From: Dichloromethanomonas sp964477085
GTDB taxonomy: Bacteria > Bacillota > Desulfitobacteriia > Desulfitobacteriales > Syntrophobotulaceae
DNA: 49,244 bases
Direction of reading: 5' to 3'
Assembly: GCA_964477085.1 (NCBI GenBank)
Contig: CAYZDF010000017.1
Coordinates: 1-49,244, forward strand
The first letter of the stretch is position 1. Each line of letters opens with the position of its first letter. The position numbers and the translations under genes are program-made. The notes beneath the pieces are model-generated. The model saw only the letters and a program-made list of their open reading frames with translations, was not told the origin of the DNA and did no database searches. Shown here in pieces: positions 24,599 to 33,523 of this stretch.

Positions 24599-24730
24599 GA
24601 TAGTTTCGAAAGAAACAAGCAAAAGGGTTATTATCACGGTTCCTCCAAGATAATTTATAGACAAGTCGACAAAAATTTTAAAAATGACAAGGAATTGAAA
24701 TTAAAGATTTTAAAGGACAAGAATTGATAG

Positions 24731-24806
24731 TTATCCACAAGTCTTGTGGATAATGTGGATAAACTCCGTAAAAAGCGCACTTTTACTTCCTTTGTGTTGG
24801 GGATAA
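24731..24806. promoter_or_regulatory. Cluster of DnaA boxes
   Basis: Three sites match the DnaA box TTATCCACA with no mismatch: 24731-24739 on plus, 24745-24753 and 24754-24762 on minus, the last two abutting. A fourth, TGGGGATAA at 24798-24806, has one mismatch. The flanks are AT-rich. None of dnaA, dnaN or gyrB is near, so this is not the usual origin. It may titrate DnaA or control a promoter. The rest of 24599-24997 contains no recognisable gene. Confidence 0.7.
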
Positions 24807-24997
24807 TTGAACAAAAAAATAATCAGAATTAGCAAGTAACAAAAGGATTTTAATAAATTACCAACGAATATGTCGAATTATTTGTATGATTGACGAAAAA
24901 GTGAACTATAATATCTGTCTTAATTCGGCCATTTTTGTTATGAATATCATTTTCAGTATGGTTTCAAAATGAACAAGAAAGAATATACGTAACAAAA

Positions 24998-25111
24998 ATG
25001 CCATTTATAACTAATTATGCACTATATTTTACCTTATTTGCAGTCGGCATCGATCTCGGTTTGAATAAAGAGATACAGCTAAAAAAAGAAACCCTAAGGT
25101 TTCACTTATAG
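24998..25111 (+). pseudogene. Possible fragment of a LysO/DUF340-type membrane protein
   Basis: From ATG 24998 the frame gives 37 residues with one hydrophobic segment, TNYALYFTLFAVGIDLGLNK, ending at TAG 25109. The GIDLG motif after a hydrophobic helix is what I recall from DUF340 lysine-exporter-like proteins. No ribosome site is visible and the rest of such a protein is absent. It overlaps the terminator of the opposite-strand genes. This is a weak assignment. Confidence 0.3.
25081..25103 (-). terminator. Terminator of the M23-holin-like operon
   Basis: On the minus strand GAAACC-TTAG-GGTTTC (25103-25088) is followed by seven T (25087-25081). It lies 13 bases after the stop of the holin-like gene. 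Confidence 0.8.
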
Positions 25112-25115
25112 AATT

Positions 25116-25475
25116 CTATCCTTTATATTCTTTCTTTATCTTTTCTTTGAAATCACGCTCTTCCACTTTCAACAGTGTTCTTTTGGCTTCTATATAAAGG
25201 ATCACAGCGATTCTTTCAAATGTTTTGGGACTGACAATCAATCTCACAGGTTTCGGCAAAAGCATGTAGCCTTTCTCTACAACATAATTAAATTTTTCAT
25301 TTCCGTCTTTGAGTAATAAGTCATCCGAATCTTTCTCTACTCTTAGCATCAGGGAAAGCAAAGTCTGGGCAGTCATCTTTTTCCCTGTACTCAAGGCGTA
25401 CAAAATAATTAAAATCACGTAGAGAACAATTTCAATTACTTGTTGTACACAAAAACTATCCATTATACTTTCCAT
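25116..25475 (-). CDS. Holin-like small membrane protein
   Basis: A 119-residue protein with one membrane helix near the N-terminus (residues 12-28, VIEIVLYVILIILYALS) and a charged helical remainder. The pattern VEKDSDDLLLKDGNEKFNYVVEKGYMLL and a closing IEAKRTLL resembles LLH-type phage holins, though I cannot confirm this. The upstream ATG at 25475 is listed; the alternative ATG at 25463 overlaps the stop of the peptidase gene as TAATG, which would couple the two. It is the second gene of a two-gene operon with an M23 peptidase, which favours a cell-wall or lysis role. Confidence 0.55.
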   Translation of the reverse strand: MESIMDSFCVQQVIEIVLYVILIILYALSTGKKMTAQTLLSLMLRVEKDSDDLLLKDGNEKFNYVVEKGYMLLPKPVRLIVSPKTFERIAVILYIEAKRTLLKVEERDFKEKIKKEYKG

Positions 25476-26227
25476 ATGGCACTAAACCCCTTTTTATTGT
25501 TCTTTCGCTTCCCTTGTTCCAAGCTGGAAATAATATCGAGTACTTTTTTACAGGTTTCATAGCGGTCTTCCCCAAAAATATTAACTGCCTTGGGTACGGG
25601 TTTCTGCGGGGTGCCAATCACATAAATATGGTCGAATGACTGATCAATAATTTCGGCTGGCAGTAGGGATATATCAACCGCCAAACATCTCAAATAATCT
25701 GCAAGGTAGAGGGCGGCCCGCCGATCGATTTCAGAAAAGTAAATGACCAAATTGGCATTCTTTTGGATAATTGCTCCTCCGGGTTGGATGATATGATTAA
25801 GCCTATTGGCAAATCCTAAATATTCACTTGGATCTATATACTGGTTAGTATTATTGGAATGTTTGGGAACGCGTGAAATGCGCAAATCAAGGTGCCGTGG
25901 ATCAGAACCTCCGTAAACAAAGCCGGTTTTTCCTTCCATACCAATAATGGTGGTTCCCCCAATAACATTCTGACTTACCTTGACACTGATAGTCTCAAGA
26001 TGGCTGTATCGAACGTAAAGATTATTATCTTGCTTGACCACGACGGTATTACCGAAACCGTTCTCATATTCGGCTAAAATAACGGTACCATCGTTAATGG
26101 AATATATTGTGGTTTCTTCTAGCCCTACCAGGTCAATGCCCAGGTGGAATCCAGATTCATATTTTGAATTTGGATTCATAAAGGTTTGAGTAATGATAAA
26201 GCTCTTTTTATAGGGTAAACTGCTCAT
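25463..26227 (-). CDS. M23-type peptidase domain joined to a CWB2-like wall-binding segment
   Basis: A 254-residue protein with no clear signal peptide. The N-terminal 140 residues form an M23/LytM fold: HLGID (His28, Asp32 with this start), RYSHLETI and RHLDLRIS. Canonical LytM enzymes have HxH in the last motif; here it is HLD, so the zinc site is altered. The C-terminal part ends with NIFGEDRYETCKKVLDII, very like one cell-wall-binding repeat 2 (CWB2) unit. ATG 26227 has GAAGGTGG just before it and is preferred to GTG 26236. The holin-like gene follows. Confidence 0.72.
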   Translation of the reverse strand: MSSLPYKKSFIITQTFMNPNSKYESGFHLGIDLVGLEETTIYSINDGTVILAEYENGFGNTVVVKQDNNLYVRYSHLETISVKVSQNVIGGTTIIGMEGKTGFVYGGSDPRHLDLRISRVPKHSNNTNQYIDPSEYLGFANRLNHIIQPGGAIIQKNANLVIYFSEIDRRAALYLADYLRCLAVDISLLPAEIIDQSFDHIYVIGTPQKPVPKAVNIFGEDRYETCKKVLDIISSLEQGKRKNNKKGFSAIWKV

Positions 26228-26493
26228 GATTACCACCTTCTATATCAAGATTGTGTTTTTCTATAAGATATTCATAAGTTAATAGACTTGTCCGTTATTA
26301 GTGACAAAATATTCTTATTTTCTTTAGGCTGTTTTTGTCTGATAATATTGAATAAGCTTAAAACTTAATAAACTTACCAAGATGGCTATATGTAAATACT
26401 CAAGACAGTAGAAATGATAAAATAAGATTAAAGAAAAGGTAATAACGCAAAGGAATAAAGTAGATTAGGAATAAGAGTATCAGAAGGGTTAAT

Positions 26494-27069
26494 ATGATGC
26501 CAGATAACAAATCGCAAATCAGGAATACCGTTCGGGGCTTAAGAAGTGTTATGGGTTTGGAACAAAAACAACAATTAAGTTTGGTTATCCAAACCAACGC
26601 TCTTTCCCTGCCCATCTACCGTGAGGCCAAAGTAGTTATGGCCTATCTGAATAATCAGGATGAAGTTCAAACAAATGAGATCATCAAAGATATCCTTAGT
26701 TCAGGAAAGCGACTGATTGTACCCTATTGCCAAATGAACAATATTATTCCTTGTGAAATTTTTGATATCCAGCAAGATATAGTAAAAGGTGCTTTTGGAA
26801 TAGGACAGCCACATTCTGAACGGTTAAAACCAGTTGATTCCAAGGATATTGATGTCGTTTTTGTACCGGGTATTGCCTTTGATCATGAAGGTAACCGTAT
26901 TGGTTTTGGCAAAGGTTTTTATGATCGCTTTCTACCGACGCTGCGAAATGAAGTGCCAAAAATAGGTTTAGCTTTCGCTTGCCAGATCATTGATCAGGTT
27001 CAGGTTGACGAACATGACTATAAAATGTCTTTACTGATCACAGAAAATGGTGTAATCTATCCTGGATAG
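26494..27069 (+). CDS. ygfA: 5-formyltetrahydrofolate cyclo-ligase
   Basis: A 191-residue enzyme that converts 5-formyl-THF to 5,10-methenyl-THF with ATP, recycling a dead-end folate. The family block PGIAFDHEGNRIGFGKGFYDRFL lies at about residues 125-147, and the N-terminal basic helix KSQIRNTVRGLR is as expected. AGAAGGG precedes the ATG. It is placed 47 bases before the formate dehydrogenase genes, consistent with one-carbon metabolism, though it could have its own transcript. Confidence 0.93.
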   Translation: MMPDNKSQIRNTVRGLRSVMGLEQKQQLSLVIQTNALSLPIYREAKVVMAYLNNQDEVQTNEIIKDILSSGKRLIVPYCQMNNIIPCEIFDIQQDIVKGAFGIGQPHSERLKPVDSKDIDVVFVPGIAFDHEGNRIGFGKGFYDRFLPTLRNEVPKIGLAFACQIIDQVQVDEHDYKMSLLITENGVIYPG

Positions 27070-27116
27070 ACATTTGTCTTCCCATGGTGTAAAACAAGAA
27101 CGGGAGAGAGAAGAGA

Positions 27117-27614
27117 ATGTGTAAATGTTGTGGAAAAAGTCATGCCGATTCACACACCGATCTGAAAATGATTCGGTTGAAAGAGAAAATAGATCAGTAT
27201 CAAGGCGAAGCGGGAGCGCTCATCCCAATTCTTCAGGAAGCTCAAGAGATTTATGGGTATCTGCCTGAAGATGTTATCAAGATAGTAGCCAAAGAGATAA
27301 AAATCCCGGTTGCAGAAGTTTTTGGAGTCGCTACTTTCTACTCTCAATTTCGCTTTACTCCAACAGGGCTCAATGTGATAAGAGTCTGTATGGGGACGGC
27401 CTGTCATGTAAGGGGGGCGCTAAAAGTTCTTAAGGCTCTGGAACGTGAGTTGGGAATAAAGTCCGGAGAAACAACCGGGGATGGTAAATTTACCCTGGAG
27501 ACAGTAGCCTGTATCGGAGCTTGTGGCTTAGCACCGGTTATCTCCGTTAACAATAAGGTGTTCGGAAACCTGACCTCAGAAATGGTCCCGGGAATCTTAG
27601 ATAAATTTGAGTAG
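27117..27614 (+). CDS. NuoE/HydC-like [2Fe-2S] subunit of formate dehydrogenase
   Basis: A 165-residue thioredoxin-like ferredoxin subunit. The four cluster Cys are in CMGTACHVRG and CIGACGLAPV; GVATFYSQFRF is diagnostic for the NuoE family. An extra N-terminal motif CKCCGKSH (residues 2-9) adds three Cys and a His before the usual domain. GGGAGAGAAG precedes the ATG. It lies 14 bases before the NuoF-like gene, and with it and the Sec enzyme forms an NAD(P)-linked formate dehydrogenase. Confidence 0.9.
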   Translation: MCKCCGKSHADSHTDLKMIRLKEKIDQYQGEAGALIPILQEAQEIYGYLPEDVIKIVAKEIKIPVAEVFGVATFYSQFRFTPTGLNVIRVCMGTACHVRGALKVLKALERELGIKSGETTGDGKFTLETVACIGACGLAPVISVNNKVFGNLTSEMVPGILDKFE

Positions 27615-27628
27615 GGGAGGGTTAAAAG

Positions 27629-29578
27629 ATGCAGACGTTGGCATATCCATGTTGTGAAAAATGTAATCATACACCCCTTACCCCGTGCAGAAATTATATT
27701 CACTGTCGTACGGAAGGCCCGCTCTGTCATGATGATCCTGACTGTAAACAGAAAAGACAGGATCTTCTGGACAAAATGTACACCCCGGTGGGAATGACCA
27801 AGCAGATCTTGATATGTACGGGAACCGGTTGCGTTTCTTCCGGTTCACAGAGACTCATCGAGCTTGTCAGGGAAGAACTTGTCAAGCGGAACCTTGATGA
27901 AGTCGTGAGGGTTCGCTCCACAGGTTGTCATGGTTTCTGTGAACAAGGACCAATACTCATCATCGAACCGGATAAAACCTTTTATACTAAAGTTAAACCT
28001 TCGGATATTACGGAGATTATTGAAGCCGATATCGTTAATGGTCAGAAAGTTGAAAGGCTGCTTTATTGTGACCCGGTATCGGGTCAATCAGCGGTGACTT
28101 ATGAAAATGTGAATTTTTATGCTAAACAAAATCGTATTATCCTTAATAATTGCGGTCAGATCAACCCTGAAAGGATAAGCCATTATATGGCCAAAAAAGG
28201 GTATCAGGCGTTGGAAAAAGTACTGCATACCATGGAGCCGGATGAAGTTATTGAAGCAGTAAAAAAGTCTGGGCTTAGAGGCCGCGGTGGTGCTGGATTC
28301 CCGACGGGACTTAAATGGAGTTTTTGCCGGAAAGCGCATGGAGATAAAAAGTATATTATCTGTAATGCTGACGAAGGCGACCCTGGTGCTTTCATGGATC
28401 GTAGTGTCCTGGAAGGAGATCCGCACGCTGTCATAGAGGGGATGTTGATCGGTGCGTATGCGATTGGAGCAGATGAAGGTTACGTGTACTGTCGTGCGGA
28501 ATACCCGTTAGCTATTGAAAGACTCAAGATTGCCATTTCCCAAGCTGAAAAGAATGGCTTGCTTGGTTCTAATATACTGAACTCGGGCTTTGATTTTAAA
28601 CTTAAAATCAAGGCAGGGGCTGGTGCTTTTGTTTGCGGTGAGGAAACCGCGCTTATCGCCTCAATTGAAGGTAAACGCGGAATGCCCAGAGTACGGCCGC
28701 CTTATCCGGCTGAAAAGGGACTATGGGGCAAACCAACTAATATTAACAATGTTGAAACATGGGCTAATGTCCCCCATATTTTGCGCAATGGTGCTGACTG
28801 GTACCGTCAGTTTGGGACGGAAAAGAGCAAAGGCACAAAGATATTCGCTTTAACGGGAAAAGTAAATAATACGGGCCTGGTTGAAGTTCCGATGGGTATA
28901 ACCTTAAGAGAGATCATCTTTGACATTGGTGGAGGTATAAAAGGCGATCATACCTTTAAAGCTGTACAGATCGGAGGACCATCAGGGGGATGTATCCCTG
29001 AAGAACTTTTGGACTTGCCCGTTGACTTCGACAGTCTGTCCGAGGCAGGGGCGATGATCGGCTCTGGTGGACTCGTTATTTTGGACGATACCACTTGCAT
29101 GGTAGACATTGCGCGATTCTTCCTGACGTTTACACAGAAAGAATCTTGCGGAAAGTGTACACCCTGCCGTGAGGGTACAAAGCGTATGTTGGAAATTCTC
29201 ACCCGTATCACTAAAGGGGAAGGGAAACCTGAAGATCTAGATAACTTAGAGACTCTAGCTAATGTAATCAGAAAGACCTCGCTGTGTGGCCTGGGGCAAA
29301 CATCGCCGAACCCTGTTCTTGCAACGATGAGATATTTCCGTGATGAATATGAGATTCATATTAAAGAGAAACGCTGTCCGGCTCATGCTTGTACGAATTT
29401 GTTGATTTACCAGATCGATAACGATAAATGCAAGCGTTGTGGGCTTTGTGCCAAGAACTGTCCGGTTAACTGCATTATTGGAGACAAGCATACGCCGTAC
29501 GAGATTGATGCCCAAAGCTGTATTCGCTGTCAAAATTGTATTGATAAATGTAAATTTGGAGCCATTACCGTATCGTAA
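27629..29578 (+). CDS. NuoF/HydB-like NAD(P)- and FMN-binding subunit of formate dehydrogenase
   Basis: A 649-residue flavoprotein. In order: a Cys-rich N-terminal leader (CCEKC, C20, C26, C33, C39), a thioredoxin-like [2Fe-2S] domain (C63, C68, C100, C104), the NuoF core with the FMN/NAD loop GLRGRGGAGFPTG (about 215-227), the [4Fe-4S] motif ESCGKCTPCREGT near 500, and a C-terminal 2x[4Fe-4S] ferredoxin domain (CKRCGLCAKNCP, CIRCQNCIDKC). This HydB-like layout is shared with electron-bifurcating hydrogenases and formate dehydrogenases. GGGAGGGTTAAAAG precedes the ATG. Confidence 0.92.
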   Translation: MQTLAYPCCEKCNHTPLTPCRNYIHCRTEGPLCHDDPDCKQKRQDLLDKMYTPVGMTKQILICTGTGCVSSGSQRLIELVREELVKRNLDEVVRVRSTGCHGFCEQGPILIIEPDKTFYTKVKPSDITEIIEADIVNGQKVERLLYCDPVSGQSAVTYENVNFYAKQNRIILNNCGQINPERISHYMAKKGYQALEKVLHTMEPDEVIEAVKKSGLRGRGGAGFPTGLKWSFCRKAHGDKKYIICNADEGDPGAFMDRSVLEGDPHAVIEGMLIGAYAIGADEGYVYCRAEYPLAIERLKIAISQAEKNGLLGSNILNSGFDFKLKIKAGAGAFVCGEETALIASIEGKRGMPRVRPPYPAEKGLWGKPTNINNVETWANVPHILRNGADWYRQFGTEKSKGTKIFALTGKVNNTGLVEVPMGITLREIIFDIGGGIKGDHTFKAVQIGGPSGGCIPEELLDLPVDFDSLSEAGAMIGSGGLVILDDTTCMVDIARFFLTFTQKESCGKCTPCREGTKRMLEILTRITKGEGKPEDLDNLETLANVIRKTSLCGLGQTSPNPVLATMRYFRDEYEIHIKEKRCPAHACTNLLIYQIDNDKCKRCGLCAKNCPVNCIIGDKHTPYEIDAQSCIRCQNCIDKCKFGAITVS

Positions 29579-29629
29579 GTTATCAATATCTTTAAAGTTA
29601 GCAATCTTTTGGAGTTAGGGGGGAGTTTC

Positions 29630-32311
29630 TTGAAGTGGATTCAACTCACGATCGATAACAAGAAAATACGGGTGCCGGAAAAAACGACGATACTTGAAGC
29701 TTGCAGGATGAATAATATTGCCATTCCTACTCTCTGTCACGATCCTGAACTGACGAATTGGGGTGCATGCCGACTTTGTGTCGTAGAAGTTGAGGGTATG
29801 CGTCACCTGGTTACATCCTGTACCATGGAAGTTCAGCAGGGAATGGTCGTCAGAACATCTACACCAGAGGTAAGAGAAGCCCGGAAGACGATCTTAGAGC
29901 TGATTGTCGCCAATCATGATATTGATTGTCTCACCTGTGAAAAGATGGGTGAATGTGAACTTTCCAAATATGCTTATGAGTATGGTGTGAAGAAAGATGT
30001 CTTTCAGGGAGCCAAACGGGAATACGAACTGGACGACAGTAATCCGTTTATTATCCGGGATCTGAATAAATGTATCCTTTGTGGAAAGTGTGTGCGGGCC
30101 TGTGCGGAGATTCAAGTCAATCATGTCTTGGACTATTCTAAAAGAGGTTTTGAAACTCAAGTGGGACCTGCTTTTAACCTTCCCTACGGGAAATCGGATT
30201 GTGTTTTCTGTGGTACCTGTTTAGCAGTATGTCCCGTTGGTGCACTGACTGAAAAACAGATGGCAGAGAAAGGGCGTCCCTGGGAATTTAAGAAGGTTCA
30301 AACGACCTGTCCTTTCTGTGGCGTAGGTTGTAATTTCGATTTGAATATACGTGATAACAAGGTTATTGGTGTCACGTCTAACCCCAATGCCCCGGTTAAT
30401 GGTAGAGCCCTATGTGTCAAGGGTCGATTCGGGGTCGACTATATCCATAGTCCGAACCGACTGACAACCCCTCTTATCCGCAAAAATGGCCAATTGGTTG
30501 AGGCCGAATGGTTTGAGGCTCTGGAACTGGTGGCTAATCAATTTAAGTCTATCAAAGCGCAATATGGCGCTGATTCTCTTGGTGCTTTAAGCTCTGCTCG
30601 TTGTACCAATGAAGAAAACTACCTGATGCAAAAATTCATGCGCGCGGTGATCGGAACGAATAATATTGATCACTGCGCCCGTACCTGACACGCTCCCACC
30701 GTGGCCGGTCTGGCCACTTCATTTGGCTCGGGAGCCATGACCAATTCAATCAAAGAGATTCCACATTCTAAAGTTATTTTGGTTATCGGATCCAATACGA
30801 CGGAAGCTCACCCAGTCATCGGCAGCAAGATCAAACAGGCTGTTCGCAATGGCTGCAGACTGATCGTTGCTGACCCAAGAAGGATTGAGTTAACAGGAAT
30901 GGCTGAAGTCTGGATGCGGCTTCGCCCGGGTACGGATATCACCCTGATCAATGGATTGATGAATATCATTCTGGAAAAAGGCTGGGAAGACAAATCTTTT
31001 ATTGAGGAGAGAACCGTTGGTTTTGAGAACCTGAGGGAGTTATTAAGAGAATATACTCCGGATTATGTAAGTAAAGTGACGGGTGTACCGGAAGAGCAGC
31101 TTTATCAAGTGGCTGAGATCTATGCGACAGCAGATCGTGCTCAGATTTTTTATACCTTGGGTATTACGGAGCATACTACCGGTACCGATAACGTGATGTC
31201 TCTGGCTAATCTCGCTATGTTAACGGGTAATATCGGGAAAGAAAACTCGGGAGTAAACCCCCTGAGGGGTCAGAATAATGTTCAGGGTGCCTGTGATATG
31301 GGGGCATTACCGAATGTTTATCCCGGTTATCAAAAAGTAACAGATCCCAAAGCCCACAAAAAATTTGAAAAGGCTTGGGGAGTGTCCTTAAGCTCTGCCG
31401 ACGGATATATGATTCCTGATATGTTTCAAGCATCCCTGGAAGGTAAACTCAAGGCAATGTACATCATGGGAGAAGACCCCGTACTGACTGATGCCGATGC
31501 CAATCATGTGCGGAAAGGGCTAGAGGCTCTGGATTTTTTGGTTGTTCAGGATCTTTTCCTTACTGAAACAGCCAAACTGGCGGATGTAGTTCTTCCCGGA
31601 GCGAGTTTCTCAGAAAAGACCGGAACGTTCACCAATACTGAGCGGCGTGTTCAGATGGTGAATAAAGCCATTGACCCCATCGGTAAATCTAAGGCCGACT
31701 GGAGAATCATCTGTGATCTAGCCGGTAGAATGGGATATGACTTTATCTATAAATCTACAGCTGAGATTATGAAGGAGATTGCTTCAATTACTCCGCAGTA
31801 CAGTGGGATTACACACGAACGACTTGGAACAAGAGGAATGCAATGGCCGGTGCTGGGTGAAGATCATTATGGTACACAATACCTGCACAAGGATAGATTT
31901 GCCAGGGGGAAAGGGTTATTCATGCCTGTAGAAGCAAGAAAGCCCAACGAGCTCCCTGATAAGGAGTATCCGTTCCTTCTCAGTACCGGAAGAAAACTGG
32001 GACACTACAATATCACGACAAGACATTCGCGGGCTTTAGAAGATCATTCTTCGGAAGAGTATGCGGAATTGAATCCAACTGATGCCAAGAAGCTTAAGAT
32101 TAAAAAAGGGGAAGTCGTCAAAGTTTACTCTCGTCGAGGGGAACTGGAAACGAAGGTCAAACTGACTGACAGAGTTCCTCCAGGAATGATTTTTATGACT
32201 CTCCATTACAAAGAGTCACCTGTTAATGTTCTGACCAATGGTGCCTGTGATAAAGTGGCAGGTACTTATGAATATAAAGTATGTGCTGTCAATATTACCA
32301 AAAATAAATAA
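29630..32311 (+). CDS. fdhA: Selenocysteine-containing formate dehydrogenase, catalytic subunit
   Basis: An 893-residue molybdopterin enzyme read through an in-frame UGA (30686-30688) as selenocysteine 353. The context HCART-U-HAPTVAGL matches FdhF active sites, so this is one gene, not two broken halves. In order: a NuoG-like [2Fe-2S] domain (C36, C47, C50, C64), a His/Cys [4Fe-4S] region (HDIDCLTCEKMGEC), two [4Fe-4S] clusters (CILCGKCVRAC, CVFCGTCLAVCP), the Mo-bis-PGD site starting CPFCGVGC, then the catalytic core and C-terminal pterin-binding domain. TTG 29630 follows GGGGGGAG. It oxidises formate or reduces CO2 together with the NuoE/NuoF partners upstream. Confidence 0.95.
30686..30720 (+). 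promoter_or_regulatory. Bacterial SECIS element with the Sec UGA codon
   Basis: After the UGA, GTGGCC (30701-30706) pairs with GGCCAC (30712-30717) around the loop GGTCT (30707-30711). The loop begins 18 bases after UGA, at the seventh codon, the same loop sequence and spacing as E. coli fdhF as I recall it. SelB binding to this hairpin would direct Sec insertion. The selA, selB, selC and selD genes are not in the window. Confidence 0.88.
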
Positions 32312-32395
32312 AGGTATCAGTTTAAGTTAAAAGTGAATAGCGATAAAAACATAAATTAAATACAAAAGGAAATAAAAATTCATTCTGACTTGCAC

Positions 32396-32438
32396 AGAGG
32401 ATGGCCTGAAGGAAAATTTAGGACACCTCTCTTTTTTT
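32396..32438 (+). terminator. Rho-independent terminator of the fdh operon
   Basis: AGAGG and TGGCCT (from 32396) pair imperfectly with AGGACA and CCTCT (to 32430), followed by CTTTTTTTATTTTTT. It is about 85 bases past the formate dehydrogenase stop. Confidence 0.7.
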
Positions 32439-32534
32439 ATTTTTTCTAAAGAAACTGGTTTTGGCTTGTAACTCCCTGTCCATTTAAGACATATATTGAA
32501 ACATAAAGCATGTCCGAAGATGGAGGAAAAACCT

Positions 32535-33380
32535 ATGAGAGCAATGGCATTTATAGACTATGAGAATATTTGGATGGGTTTGACCGAACGGGGATACAAA
32601 TTGATGCCTGAAGAATTCATTCAGGTATTGGAGAATTATGCCGATAATGTAGGAATCGATTTAAAAGCTGTATATTTATATGCTAATTTTGATAAAGAAG
32701 AGTTTTGGCGAACACAAACTGCTTTTGAAAACAAGCGAATATTTACCCGGCATATATTTGGTAAGAATAGTATGACAAATACGGAAGTAAGGCATAATGC
32801 TGCAGATTATGAGTTAATGATGGAAGCCCATGAGATACTTTTGACCAGATCTTCTACAGTTGACCTGTTTTTGCTCTTTACTGGAGACGGAGATTTTTTC
32901 TCTTTGGTTCGTAAGATCAGAGCCTGGGGAAAAGATGTCAAGATAATTGGTGTCAACGGTAATGTGCATAAGACACTAGAGCCCTATAGTGAAAGTTTTG
33001 ACGTATTCTGTAATCTCATCCATACAGAACGCAATGTTAAGTATAAACTAAGCGAAGATATTGAACGAGCTATTGAGATTATTAAAGAATTACAGATTAT
33101 TATGCCGTATATAGCCTCCACCAGAGCGCGGATGGTACTGAGCAAAAGGATGGATCGTTCTCAAAAATACATCAAGGACTTGGTTCAGATGTTGGTTGAG
33201 AAAAAAGTCATCCTGGAAAGAGAACATTACGATCCAAATCTGGTCATTAAGCAAACAAAAATATACTTGCTTAATTTAGATAGTCCCATTGTCAAAAAAG
33301 TAATTGACTCTGAGCAAATGGCAGAATTAAAACGAAGATATGACAGGCTTGATGAGTTAAGTCATAATGAATGGCAATAG
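32535..33380 (+). CDS. NYN/LabA-type PIN-fold protein
   Basis: A 281-residue protein with an N-terminal NYN (LabA/DUF88) domain, a PIN-like fold that usually cleaves RNA. Acidic residues of the active site appear in AFIDYENIW, NAADYELMMEA and LFTGDGDFFSLVRKIR. The C-terminal 120 residues look helical and may form a winged-helix partner domain. ATG 32535 follows GGAGG (32522-32526) by eight bases; the frame is open from 32496. It appears alone after the fdh terminator. Its RNA target is not known. Confidence 0.8.
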   Translation: MRAMAFIDYENIWMGLTERGYKLMPEEFIQVLENYADNVGIDLKAVYLYANFDKEEFWRTQTAFENKRIFTRHIFGKNSMTNTEVRHNAADYELMMEAHEILLTRSSTVDLFLLFTGDGDFFSLVRKIRAWGKDVKIIGVNGNVHKTLEPYSESFDVFCNLIHTERNVKYKLSEDIERAIEIIKELQIIMPYIASTRARMVLSKRMDRSQKYIKDLVQMLVEKKVILEREHYDPNLVIKQTKIYLLNLDSPIVKKVIDSEQMAELKRRYDRLDELSHNEWQ

Positions 33381-33523
33381 ATGTGAACCATTGTTGGGAC
33401 AAGTGCATATTCTAATAGCAGAAGAAGATAATATCGGAAACCCCGACCAATTCCCACGTAACTGTTAACCCTGCTCTTCTGGGTCTTGAAAAAGTCTAAT
33501 TCTAAATCTGGGGGGAACCAGTT

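Noticed and set aside
24731..24806. DnaA boxes as the chromosome origin
   Set aside because: No dnaA, dnaN, recF, gyrB or rpmH gene is near, and only three perfect boxes are present.
30680..30705. Frameshift or nonsense mutation splitting the formate dehydrogenase
   Set aside because: Both halves are in the same frame and the UGA has the selenocysteine context and hairpin.
32312..32495. Riboswitch between fdhA and the NYN gene
   Set aside because: The structure present is an ordinary imperfect terminator with a long T tract; no conserved aptamer blocks are seen.
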